Assembly: GCA_003254885.1 (NCBI GenBank)
Contig: QANT01000886.1
Coordinates: 1-64,000 of the forward strand
Length of the DNA: 64,000 nucleotides
Direction: 5' to 3'
DNA from: Purshia tridentata
Taxonomy: Eukaryota; Streptophyta; Magnoliopsida; Rosales; Rosaceae
Below, piece after piece: positions 52,009 through 62,784 of the stretch. Numbering within the stretch: position 1 is the stretch's first letter; every line of letters begins with the position of its first letter. The position numbers were made by a program, and so were the translations under genes. The notes beneath the pieces were generated by a model that did not search any database, had not been told where the DNA came from, and saw nothing but the letters and a program-made list of their open reading frames with translations.

Positions 52009-54626
52009 GAAGGTATTGCAAATGGAAAAATCTTATCTTCCCACTCATCTATAAATATAACTCAAATCCAAAACAACCCACCACTCATTTCTTCCCCACC
52101 CCATAACTGATAATTCAAACCATTAAGTCACAGGAAATGCAGCAACAGCAACCCAGAATCTGTAATTCCTAAGAGAGCTTAAGAAGATAATCCTTGTATT
52201 CTACAGCCATATCCAATTATACACATTCCCAGACCAGTTTAATGGACTTGCATTTATATGTACATTTAATAGCCCAATCTAACTTTAAAGTATTAACATT
52301 CTCACACCATCAGCTATCATCTTATAGGTTTATAGACCTTTCACTAGACAAAGCTTGCTTGTGTGGAAAATTCTTGATAAGTAGAGTTCCAATACAATTC
52401 TTAATGCTAAGAGCTACAGGAACCACCAATAAGTAGTGGCCAATCTTCTCCAAGAGGATTGACAATTCACAATTGGGTGGGTCCAAACTTGTCACCGTAG
52501 AATTTAAGGATCATCTAGTTAAACAAACCAAAAACTCCCAAAGACACCAGCAACTGTAAATTTAAACTCTCATAAAAAATGCACTTAGGTGCATCCTAAC
52601 TTGTTTTAGGTATTATCTATATCAGGCCGTTAGATGAGTGCGTATCTTTGCCTAGTATGCCACTGGCCCACTGAATAAATATTTCTGTTTGGGGTTCTCC
52701 AGCTAACTGTTCGGTTTTTGATTACATGATTGAGTTAAGCCTAGATTGATTAAAGACAAATATGACCAATCATTGCCATCTGATCCATCTGCCCAACTTG
52801 GTACGGTTATTATCATATGGCAGAGGATCTACCAAACTAAACAATGGTAAAGGGAAGGGAGCAATTTCAGGAAGTGGGTCCAGATCAAAGGACTCGTGTA
52901 TTAAGGACATGCTTTGTTTGCTTGTCGCAAAATGAAGGTAGGAAACTAGAAAGTGCGTTGATAAGTAAAGATGGGGCTGAAATTTAATTCTCAGCCGCTA
53001 GCTTGATGGACTGGAGCTATGGAAGAGGTAGCCAAGCACAAAGCAAATTGAACCAAACTTTTTGGTGATTGACTGCAAACCCACATGCTTGCCTTTTTGG
53101 CATCTCCTTGGGACTTGTTTCTTTGTGGTTGGTTCTGTGTGCTTTAGACTATTAGGTAAAGGAGAGGATAAAGTTAGCATACCATAAATGATTTTCACTA
53201 ACAATTGGGTTCACTCTTTAACCCATGTTACATACCCTGTAGAAAACAAAAGAACATTTATCCCTATTACTCATCCCAACCATAGCTTTGTGATACAGAA
53301 ATTTATCCCCAAGTGTAAAATTATGACCAAAAAAGAAAACAAATCAAACAGAACGTCACAAAAGTTAGAGATTAGATAAGATTGAGATGTGGTCTAAGTC
53401 TGGCCAGCAAAATGACCCATGACAAAGAATCAGAGGTGTTGGCAGGTGGACTCATTTTCAACTCCATCCATTGAATATGAAATGTTTGGCCGAGTATTTG
53501 TTGTTGTGAACATGTCACCATGATATTATTCTAAAAATGCAGAAAAATAACAACAACAAAAAATTCGTTTTCTGGGTTATAAATTCTGTGGGCTCCATAA
53601 CCACAGCAGAATGCCAGAAGCCAAACTATTATCTAAACACGGATTTTTAGTGGTTTTTGGGGCTCTCATTACTCCACGCCTCCCTTATAGAAAACACTGG
53701 CCTCTGAAGCATATAGCTGGCCTTCTGGGTAGGGCAAACTACGACAATACGACAGTTCATGATGTGCGCTTTCAGTTTTTCACCAATTGGTGTTTCTTTC
53801 GTGACATCCAATTGATATACCAAACATAAAGAAGGAAAACTGCCCCAAAAAAACACAAACATAAACAGGGAAAAGTATATAAGATTTGGAGCAAGGTAAA
53901 GCATACCATATGGGCTTCACAGAAAAGCTGTAACTTGTAAGAGCAAACAAATATGCAGCTGGTCATGGCAAAAGCTATGATTCACCAGGAAGATTGAGCA
54001 ACTGCAACTGTGCAGTAAGCTAAAGGACTGAGAAGAAGAGAGCGGGAATGACTTTTTGACTGCTTTGTCTAGAAGACTAGAACGCAGCTGGCTGTCAAGT
54101 TAGTGACGGATACTTCGAATTTACCGTTTTACCCCGGCTGGATCACATTTGTGCTTGTGCTCCTCTCTAATGTTATGCTACAGTTAAATAGGTGGTACTG
54201 GCTGTTGGCCTGTTACCACTCTTGGTGGATTGGTTCGGCTGATTTGAATGAAAATTGAATTACTCAAATTTTAAGTAAAAATTCCCAGGAATCAAGTAAT
54301 GCTCATACAAGAACTATGGTTTTCCAGGCACTTGATATCTTGTTGTAAGGATTGATTTGGAAAAAAAATCTTAGCATCAATGAGTTCCATGAAGCATCAC
54401 TTAAAGCCTTGGGCATTAGACCATGCATTTAATTGTTGGATCTGCTGCAAAAAGGTTTCTAAAATTCCTCATACCAGTCACATTATGATTTAAGCGTTTG
54501 AAAGCTTTACAAGGAATCCTGGTACACAGCAAAACAATCAGATATTCCTTGTGTATCACTCCACTCGTGAATTTATATAACACAAAACATTAAATATCTC
54601 TACATCACGTCAAGGGGGGACGATGG
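52009..54626. other. CHUP1 leader/promoter and SLH-gene 3' flank
   Basis: About 2.6 kb between two minus-strand genes. It must carry the CHUP1 promoter and perhaps a non-coding first exon. Several splice-like signals exist, for example a minus-strand GTATG near 53906, but none can be fixed without transcripts. Open frames are short. No separate gene is seen. Confidence 0.45.
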
Positions 54627-57600
54627 TCACGCCTGGCTATCCCATTTCCACCTTCGTCCTACCTCCTCAAGTACCTTGGCACGGGCTTGGCTTTTTCTTG
54701 CTTCATCCTCTACCCATGATCTGCATCATTGCTTAAAGTCATGAGAACTATATATATCTATGCCATTTCATCATGTGATTTCAGTTTTGACAAAGCTTTA
54801 TAGCAATTTCCAGTTGTATGAAATATTTCAGTTTTTGCTTCATCTATGTCCTCCACAAACAGAAAAGTTAGAGCTACTTAATGGAAAAACATGCTTTTAA
54901 AAGAAAAGGTATATATTTTACATGCTCAATACCTAAGAATCCGGACAGCTTCTATCTCAGCTTCAAGTATAGATTTCGCATCCAGCATACTTTCCTGCTT
55001 GCTCACTAAATCATTCAGCATACCCTGCAAATCACACTGCTCAGCCGCATAAGTAGTCCTCTCAGATGCAAGCTTTTCTGACATCTCATTGACCTCTTCC
55101 TTGAGCCTGAGAAGTAATTGCCTCTGACAGTCCATAGCTGCCTTCTCCTTTAAAAGCTCAGCATAATACTTTTCTTGGAAAATCTTCTCCTGTTCCAAAT
55201 CACTAATGGCAGCTAGATAAGCCTTCTCCACCTCAAAACCCCGGGTTTTCTCAGCATTCAGTTTCTCATCCCAAAACTTCTGTATGTCTTCTCTGTCAAG
55301 CAACTCAGACTTGATATCTTCCATCTCAGCCTTCCTTGCAAACCTTTCAGCTTCTAGTCTCAACAATTCAGCAGAAATTACTTCCGTGATCCTGCCACTT
55401 GTCAGTGCTACTGCTGCTTGAGCTTTTGTTGAAGGTTTTTTTGGTTGAAGCCGCTTGCACTGTCCTGCAAGATAATTATGCCATCGGGTTCTTAATTGTG
55501 TAATTTGCCAGCAAAGTTTATAGAAACACAAAAAATGGGCAATACCATAAACTTTTCTGAGCATGCCATGGAGTTCTTGTGTGTGCGACTTGTGTATGAC
55601 TGTAATTGCTAAAATAATTATAGAAACACAGAAAATTGGGAATACCAAAAACTTTTCTGAGTATGCTATTTCCCTCGGCCAGCATATCTGTATATAGTCT
55701 TGCTGATGCATCTGAACTGATCTCTTTCACATCCATAAAACCTACTATTGTTGTTGATATCTGGACTGTAAACAAGTCAGATTTTAAAACCTATGACTGA
55801 GGATTGAGTATGTGTATTTGAGAAGAAAATACAGAAAGATTACCAATTGATGATAATATTTGAAATCTTCTTTACCTGCTCTATTATTCCCGGAAGAAAG
55901 TCATACTCTAAATGGGCTTTCCAGTCAATCAGATCCAGTCGAGAGATAAACCTACAGCACCATGTATTATTTTAAAGCATAAAATGGAATTCAAATATGT
56001 TAAAGAAGACGTCTTTTTTTATGAGAAGAATTCAAATAAGATGTCAAGCACACATTGTACCTCTCAGGGGAAAATAAGATGTCCCCATGGCTTTTTAAAT
56101 CATCATCAGTGGAGCTCTTCTGTGATAACTTGCTGGGAATAACACCAGCCTCTGCCAGGGCTTAGGGACAAGATTCAGAAGCACAGATTCAAACTTCCAC
56201 CCTTGTCAAACAAAGGCCCACCAAATAGCAGGTAAAAGGATCAATCCTTACCTTGAATGGACCTAAAATCTTGGTCTTCAACACTCACATCAGCAAATGC
56301 AGAAATTAGGGACCCAGCAAGTGAAGCTGATGGGGCAAGCCGGTGCTTCACATTCCTATCAGTCAAATTAAGAGGTATCTAAGGAAGACCATACTAAAGC
56401 ATCTCAATGATAACAGATAAAAGATTTTTCAAGTCATGTATGGATAAATTACTACCTTTCCAATGATGAGTTTATTCGAACTAGCCATCTAGCGTATTCC
56501 CTTCTAGTACACAACTCATCAGCCTTGACATCATCTTCAATAATCTGTATACCTTAATTACAATTGAGATATTCATGCTCAGAACTGGACCCAAAGCTTT
56601 GGTCACATTAATACACCATTTCAACACAAAATTTAATGAAAAGAATTATTCGTGATTGCAAAAGTTCAAGAATGTAAGACATCTTACTGATAGGAAGCAG
56701 TAAATTAAATTTTAAATAAGCAAATAAAGGTTGAAAATCCCTCAGTGATTTAAAAATACTGTTTGTACACTGTTCAACAATAAACTTGCTATCGGTGGGT
56801 ATGCAACTGCAGCAACTTGTATCTCAGCACTGCTCAGTCATACTTTGGAGTCACTTAGGAATTGAAATCAATAAAAAGTAAGAAGCAAAAGCAGAAAGAC
56901 CCAGTACAGACTTGGCAGCATTCAATAAAGAAACACACCTTCAGTTTCTTCAAAACTGTCAAAGCTTCCTGTTGAGTAGAATCCACAGCAACCTGGATTA
57001 TAATGCGGTCAAGCTTCTCCATAGGTGCTGAATGATACAAAAGACAAATGAGAAAATCTCCAGGGAAACTAGTAAATATGAAGACATTTTGAAATAGAAT
57101 CGAGGGAGCTAATCATAGGATGTTTCTCAGAATATGTTCAATACATAAATAGATGATATAGCTTAAAAAATGTTCAATTTGATGTACCTGAAGTAGCTTT
57201 TTTGCCATCAGTAACTGAGATAGTCTCCGGACTTGCCTCTGCGACTGTGGCATTGCCATCCACAGCTCCATTGTCCGTGGATTTGGTATCCGCTGGACTT
57301 AATATCCCGTGAAGAGCATGCAATGGGCTCGTAATTTGAAACTTAAAACCTACATAAATAGAACAATGTAGCATGCCCAATAACCAATTTAGAAAATGCC
57401 CGATTAAACGAACTACTAAACTTACTACACTTAATATAAGTAAACCAAAATAACCCAATTCAACAACCCATTCACTAAAAGGGAAAATTAATCACTAATA
57501 ATTTTTCTAAAGGCCCAAAAAGCGAAAATGCAGACCTTTTCTGGATAGCGAGAAGTGAGCAATGGCAGCGACTATAACAGCCACTGAAACCCCAATACCC

Positions 57601-57991
57601 CCAATCAAAAATGCTGGCAATCCTGCAAAAATAAAAGGTAAAATAAAATAAAAAGCTCAGTTCTTTTTTCCTTTCTAGGTTTAAAAACGTTGAAATTTAT
57701 GATCAATTAAATTAAAGAATTGAAATTTTAGGGAAAACCTGGTTTTTTATGGTTAAGCGGAGAGTCGACAAGCGCCCAACCGCCACAGTCGTTGTTGGAA
57801 GTTTGGTCCGGAGGGAACCATGAAACATCGAGGTTTCGCTGGGCGAGTGAAGCAGAGAGGCGCTGTCTAGGCCTAAAGGATCTGGGTTTGCAGTAAATTA
57901 GGGTTGGGCAGAGAGTACGACGTCGTAAAATGGAGGAAGTGTAAGTGGTAAGGAAGAGAGAAGAAGGAGGAGATGCACAAGAAGAGCACAT
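54627..57991 (-). CDS. Plastid SLH-domain/coiled-coil protein (At3g25680/At5g23890-like)
   Basis: Eleven exons, right to left: 57739-57991, 57536-57622, 57188-57349, 56939-57027, 56456-56544, 56252-56355, 56061-56160, 55876-55951, 55646-55760, 54933-55464 and 54627-54720. They join into 566 residues. A Ser/Arg-rich transit peptide comes first, then a single membrane span at about 86-108 (LPAFLIGGIGVSVAVIVAAI). An S-layer-homology-like region follows, with REYARWLVRINSSLER and FADVSVEDQDFRSIQALAEA. A long charged coiled coil fills the C-terminal third (LRLEAERFARKAEMEDIKSE onward), ending WKWDSQA. The function is unknown; chloroplast membrane location is inferred. Arabidopsis homologues are annotated as SLH domain or GPI-anchored adhesin-like proteins. 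Its gene directly follows CHUP1 in both species, and both proteins pair a membrane anchor with a coiled coil. The end of exon 9 and its donor are duplicated in the next intron. Confidence 0.9.
55518..55666 (-). repeat. Duplicated exon end and splice donor inside the SLH gene
   Basis: A segment of about 49 bases at 55618-55666 spans the end of exon 9 and its donor. A diverged copy lies exactly 100 bases away at 55518-55566, inside the following intron. Both keep the minus-strand GTATT donor, after GTTTTTG in the exon and after GTTTATG in the copy. The encoded words are LRKVFG (real exon) and LRKVYG (copy). Confidence 0.75.
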
Positions 57992-58195
57992 AATTAATTT
58001 GTGGGTGACACGAGATTTGGGGATTAGGGTTAGGACTAAGAAGAGACAGGGAAGTGAGAAATGCTAGAGCTCTGTAATTGGAGAGAGAGAGAAAGAGAGA
58101 GACGGATGATTTTAAGGTCGGAGACCGGGAAATGGGAAGTAGAGGTGGCACTGTGGCAGTGTATCTGTTTGGTCGTGGGATATATATTTTACAAT

Positions 58196-58436
58196 AATGC
58201 TATTCTTATCATATTTTTATACCATGTTTATTGTACCATCTTACGTATCATTATTGTATTGTCAAGGTATTTTTATTTTTATTTTTTTAGTGTCCAATAT
58301 ATAAATATTAATGCTATTCTTATCATATTTTTATACCATGTTTATTTATTTTTTTTTTATTTTTTTAGTGTCCAATATATAAATATTATATAAATTATCA
58401 TATAAAATAGTATAAAAATATAATAAATATAGCATT
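58196..58436. mobile_element. AT-rich MITE with terminal inverted repeats and TA flanks
   Basis: The first 27 bases (AATGCTATTCTTATCATATT...) and the reverse complement of the last 27 (AATGCTATATTTATTATATT...) match at 24 positions. TA sits just outside ATGCTAT on the left and ATAGCAT on the right, as expected for a Tc1/mariner-type target duplication. The left terminus is repeated at 58310, so most of the element is tandemly duplicated; the word TTTTTTAGTGTCCAATATAT occurs near 58284 and again near 58361. It encodes nothing and is a non-autonomous element. Confidence 0.7.
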
Positions 58437-58692
58437 ATTATATATTTTAATCTTAAAAAATAAAATGTTAAAAATTTTACAAAAAATAAAATAAAATGTT
58501 AAAAAAATTCAAGGGTTTCAAATTAATTTTTTTTTGTGTCAATAAAATAACTTAAATACATCATTATTATTTTAACGTAATTGTCGGCTATGATTATTAC
58601 TTATCAAGATTGACCACGTAATTGCAAATTATGATGAGCATTTGAACACACCATAAAACCAAAATCCATAGACACACATCATCTATACAATT

Positions 58693-58760
58693 AAAGATCT
58701 TATGTATTTAGTGGTCAAAAAAAAAAAAAAAAANAAAAAAAAAAAAGATCTTATGTATTT
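58693..58760 (+). repeat. Miniature poly(A) insertion with perfect 17-bp direct repeats
   Basis: AAAGATCTTATGTATTT is present at 58693-58709 and 58744-58760. Between them are AGTGGTC and a run of about 27 A containing one undetermined base. Same architecture as the sites at 41888 and 30669. Confidence 0.65.
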
Positions 58761-58883
58761 GCTTATTGATTTTGGTGAGAATTTCGAACTTGAATTATTG
58801 TGAAAAGAAATATAAATAATGAACAAGATATACATACACATCAACTTGAGAATGCATTATTATAAAGACAACAGAAGAATGTA

Positions 58884-60449
58884 TTAATTAGACAGGGATT
58901 TTTTGGTATCTGAGTAAATGAGTTTAGTTTGAAAGGCTTGGGACTTGGGTGATACAGCGGCCAATATTACAATGCCACTGAGCAATGCCAGCCCCAAACC
59001 TAAACAATTAACAACCAAGGACTCTGGACAGTGTTTGGATACATTCCTCCTTGTTTGTAAGAATGTCAACTTCTCCAAAAGCCCAGTTTCTGCTGTGGCC
59101 ACAGCTAAACCATAAGTGTAGAGTCCAAGGAAGATGTGCCAAGGCAACACCCTTAGCCTTACTGTGCGCACTTCCCCTCTATGCCAGAAGCTCAGGAAAC
59201 CCATCAACCACTGCAATCAGAAATCTAATAACATCAGCCACAGATTTAATTTTCAAATATTAAAATTTGTTATTTTGACTATTTTCTTTCTTTTCTCTGT
59301 TTTTTTAGTTTATTTCTTTATTGGGTGGGCTTCCTTCTGGCCCATTTGATGAATTATTTTCATTGATAATCTGATTGAAATGGCCTACATGCTTCCCATA
59401 ATATACAAGTATCCTAAGCATCTCTGCTTAATGATAATATTGAAATTGCCAGACTTTTGTCATCAAGTTATTAAAGATAGAGTCCAATATTAACACAATA
59501 ATTAATTATGTATCTTAAATATGTGTTCTGAATTACCATCAATTGGAAAAAAAATCCAAATAAAACTTAGAAAGTTAGAACTTGAGTTTCTTTTTTAATG
59601 AAACTCAGGGAGAGGGACCACAAATGGCATCACTACCTCTTTACGTGTCACCTATGATCACTATCCCCCATAAGGATTAAATAATAATAATAATGCACTT
59701 TCCCAGGAAACAAACACTTTGTTAATCTAATCCCAATATTTTTTTTTGGCCAGGGAATCTAATGCCAATATTAGTTTACAGAAAACCAAAAATATGAGTT
59801 AATTTAGAAGTATGAAGAACAGACCTGAGCTCCAAACAAGAGAATGCAGATCAAACCCATCCAAGAATGCAGACTATAGAAATTAGCCACAATACCATTC
59901 TGCCCTTGAAACTTTGTCCAAATTCCAAAGATCCCAGAAGCCAAAGCCACGCCTTGAAGACACAAATGTACTGATTTCTTCAAACTCCTTGAACCAGGCA
60001 ACCACCTATGTACCAGAATCGCTGGGGCCAAAAAAAAAACTCAAAACCCAACTAATAAAAATGCTTCCTTTATCAATTAAAGGGTCTACTTTTTTTATCA
60101 AAAAAACTTATTGGTTCTGCCAGTACCTTCTCCGCTAATAATAATAAAGCCAATGACCATGAACAGAGGATGAAGAACCTGGAAAAACAAGAACAACCCA
60201 CATCAGCTTTGGCCTCAAAAATTGAGAATCTTTCTGGGTTTTCAGAGCAATTTAAGAAATGTGAAGAGGAAAAGTGGAGAGGGTACATACTGCATAGGTG
60301 AGGCCCTGGTCTTCTTGGGAGGAAGAGTGAGGAAGAAAGCTGGACTTGAAGGACAAAGCCCAAAATAGGACCAGCACTGCAACTAGAAGCCCTGAGATCC
60401 TGGCAAAGAAAAGCACTGGGACTAGTGAAGTAGACATTGAAGAGGCCAT
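58884..60449 (-). CDS. Cytochrome b561, ascorbate-dependent transmembrane ferrireductase
   Basis: Four exons, right to left: 60291-60449, 60127-60178, 59825-60021 and 58884-59210. They encode 244 residues with six hydrophobic spans. The first is PVLFFARISGLLVAVLVLFW and the last VVNCLGLGLALLSGIVILAA. The four haem-ligand histidines sit at H56 (LHPLF), H89 (VHLCLQG), H122 (SLHSWMG) and H161 (LPWHIFLG), in the b561 core spacing. The family moves electrons from cytosolic ascorbate across a membrane, usually the tonoplast or plasma membrane, to monodehydroascorbate or ferric chelates. It resembles Arabidopsis At1g26100, which neighbours the GET3D gene At1g26090; here CHUP1 and the SLH gene lie between the two. 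The start at 60449 (MASSMSTS) begins the only frame that carries span 1. Confidence 0.94.
59724..59772 (-). repeat. Miniature poly(T) insertion with 17-bp direct repeats
   Basis: AATCTAATCCCAATATT (59724-59740) and AATCTAATGCCAATATT (59756-59772) differ by one base. They flank a 15-base insert, a T run followed by GGCCAGGG, which reads CCCTGGCC plus poly(A) on the minus strand. It lies inside intron 3 of the cytochrome b561 gene, 53 bases from the donor of exon 3. Confidence 0.6.
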
Positions 60450-61291
60450 GGTTCATGCAGAGCTCAGTCACAGTGTAAGTGGTAGAAGCCTTTTATTTTA
60501 TCTACCGACAGCTGAGCTCTAGATCTACACTGATACTACCCATTTTGAGTAAAGGAATTTCCTTTTTGGAATTCTTTACGTAGAAAAAGTGGCATTGACT
60601 CAGATGTCCCACTAGAGGAGGGTACCCCATTGCACTATCTATTATTATTAATTTTTTGTTTGCTTTATAATCTCTGTTACGGATAAAAGTGAGTTTGACA
60701 CGTTTGTGTCCTGTTTCAGCATTAATGTGGAGTAAATCAAGATGCTTTGTCAAACTATATAGTACTTGGTTCAAGACACATAATGTTACAATACACAAAA
60801 GACTTCATAGAATTGAGTGAGAGGCACTTAAATTGCTCCGGGCACTGTGGTCATTAAAACTCTTTTTGAGTGTGTATGACTCCTCTGTTTTAATCTCTGT
60901 TGAGTGTCTGCTACTACGCACATGATGCAGAAATTTTTCAATAACCCTGGATTAATGCAGAGGGACTTTGTCCATTATTTATATGTGTGAGTTTGTCTAT
61001 TGTTGATATGTGATGCAGTAACAGACAACAATCTATAAAATACGAGTTGATGTGTGGTACAGACAAAATGTATAAATTAGGTGTTCATCTGTTGAGTTAT
61101 CTAAATCTTAATGGAACACTTTGGTCCTAATCTAACAAAGACCACCTGATTTCTTTCCAAAATTGCATTGCATGTATATTAGTGCTATTTCACACAGTAA
61201 TATGACTTTGTCCACTTTGAATTACCATTCTATGGAATGATGTAAATCAGTTAATAATAAGCGATTTAATCAAAACAAGATTAATTTATTT

Positions 61292-61474
61292 TCAGTTGAA
61301 ATTAAAAACTGCCATGGCAACACCTTGCACTTTTGTGCCTGACTTGTCCAAAGGTATTGCTTGGACAACCCTTACAGATTTTTCCAAGTCAATGATCACC
61401 TGCCTGTAAGAATATGCTACATATCCACCCTTGAGTAGAAGGAACTGTCTATTGATTCTGTCAAACTGACTCAA
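61292..61474 (-). pseudogene. Unassigned coding-like ORF, possible gene fragment
   Basis: A 60-codon frame running from MSQFDRINRQFLLLKGG to VQGVAMAVFNFN. Its amino-acid composition is balanced and globular-looking, unlike the low-complexity shadows around it. The start is preceded in the minus-strand sequence by a possible acceptor (TGAGTCAG). I do not recognise the family and see no matching exon upstream within reach, so it may be a fragment left by a lost gene, or chance. Confidence 0.2.
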
Positions 61475-62729
61475 AGCATTTTCGTCATTGACGGTGTGTG
61501 GTGGGTTTCTGTTGGGGCAGGCCCTTTTGCAAGTCTACCAAAATTTGAAGAAGAGTTTTGTTTACTCCTGTCACCGTAGAAAAGTGTTGCCTGCAGCTAC
61601 CTGCAAGAAAAATAGAAGCCTCCACATGGCTTTCAGTCTTTGCCTGCCAATTAGCCTCAAAGAATTACCTTTCTGATCCATAGCCCATCAAATTGCCAAG
61701 TGAGGAGGGATGAAAATGAAATGATCATGTCATCCGGATAAGGCTGAACTGCATAGGACAGAAACTGGTCACGGGAGGTTCCTGTACTAATTAAAACCAC
61801 ATAGGCTTAATTAGGTGGTGAAGTTACCAATTGCTCCCGTTTTGTCTCTTATCATAATGAATGTAGTCATTGTGACTTTACTAATAAATTATTAATATGC
61901 AAGGCCGGCTTAGATTACTCCTAGACAGAGATTGTCAACTTGCTCCTGTAGGTTTGCAGTTCACTTAGCCCTTAACGTCTGGCCAACAAGGTAGTAATAT
62001 TCACGTATATATCAAGGACTTCAAAGATAGAGAAGCTTTGGGGTTAAAGTTGAAACAATGAAGTTACAAATCAGACAAAGCTAGCTCTGTCTGTGATAGC
62101 AGACAGAGCTTGTATTAAATGGAGAAAATGTTCCATGTATTTTGCTACCTAGCTAATATTACATAACAAAGAACAGGTAATGGGTAATTTTCTTTCTTCT
62201 TTCATTTTTGTTTTACTATATGGCTCTGTACTCATGGATAACTTGGACGGCTAAACCCTGGTAAAATAGCTCCACTGAAAATTAATGTCAGGCTCTAAGA
62301 CACTGCAGCTTTTATAAATTGTTAATTATCTGCCTAAGTTCCCTAAGTGTGTGTGTGTATATATATATATTTATTTATGTTTCTGTATTTTCATATAGTA
62401 TTTTCGGAGTAGCTGACTTAGTAGTCACACATTATTTATAAAAGTCTCAAAATTGAGGTACCACCTCCCTCTCCAATCGTAACTAATAAAAAAGAAAAAA
62501 TATTTCATATTAATTACCCTATAGTAGATTGTAGCCCAAGAAATTCACAAAACTTCACACAACACGACATACAAAGAATCTAAAATTAGTCATGACAAAT
62601 AGACAAAGCCCGTCCATTAGATACCATCCATATGAAGTAGCCAGCTAGCAAACCATCTTACCACCACTACTACATATACCCCCATTGAATTAATCTCCTC
62701 ATAAACCAGATAAACACAGAGGAATAGAC

Positions 62730-62736
<7 letters not shown>

Positions 62737-62774
<38 letters not shown>
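62737..62774. repeat. (AG)n microsatellite in the dioxygenase leader
   Basis: Nearly twenty AG dinucleotides end ten bases before the start codon at 62785, so the run must lie in the 5' UTR. GAGA repeats in plant leaders are common and can bind BBR/BPC factors; its length is likely variable. Confidence 0.85.
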
Positions 62775-62782
<8 letters not shown>

Positions 62783-62784
62783 TT

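Larger units (their letters stand above)
57992..58883. other. SLH-gene promoter and cytochrome b561 3' flank
   Basis: A short leader with GA-rich sequence (58080-58102) is followed, 205 bases upstream of the start codon, by a MITE (58196-58436). Further right are AT-rich sequence and a miniature poly(A) insertion with an embedded N (58693-58760). No gene is seen. Confidence 0.55.
60450..62784. other. Divergent intergenic between cytochrome b561 and dioxygenase genes
   Basis: About 2.3 kb carrying both promoters. A minus-strand open frame of 60 codons at 61292-61474 looks more coding-like than the other frames but matches nothing that I recognise (listed separately). A (GT)n-(AT)n run lies at about 62346-62370. 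A TATA candidate for the dioxygenase gene is not clear. Confidence 0.45.

Noticed and set aside
60020-60040. GGCC plus A-run like the miniature insertions
   Set aside because: On the coding strand this is the polypyrimidine tract and acceptor of b561 exon 3, and no flanking duplication is present.
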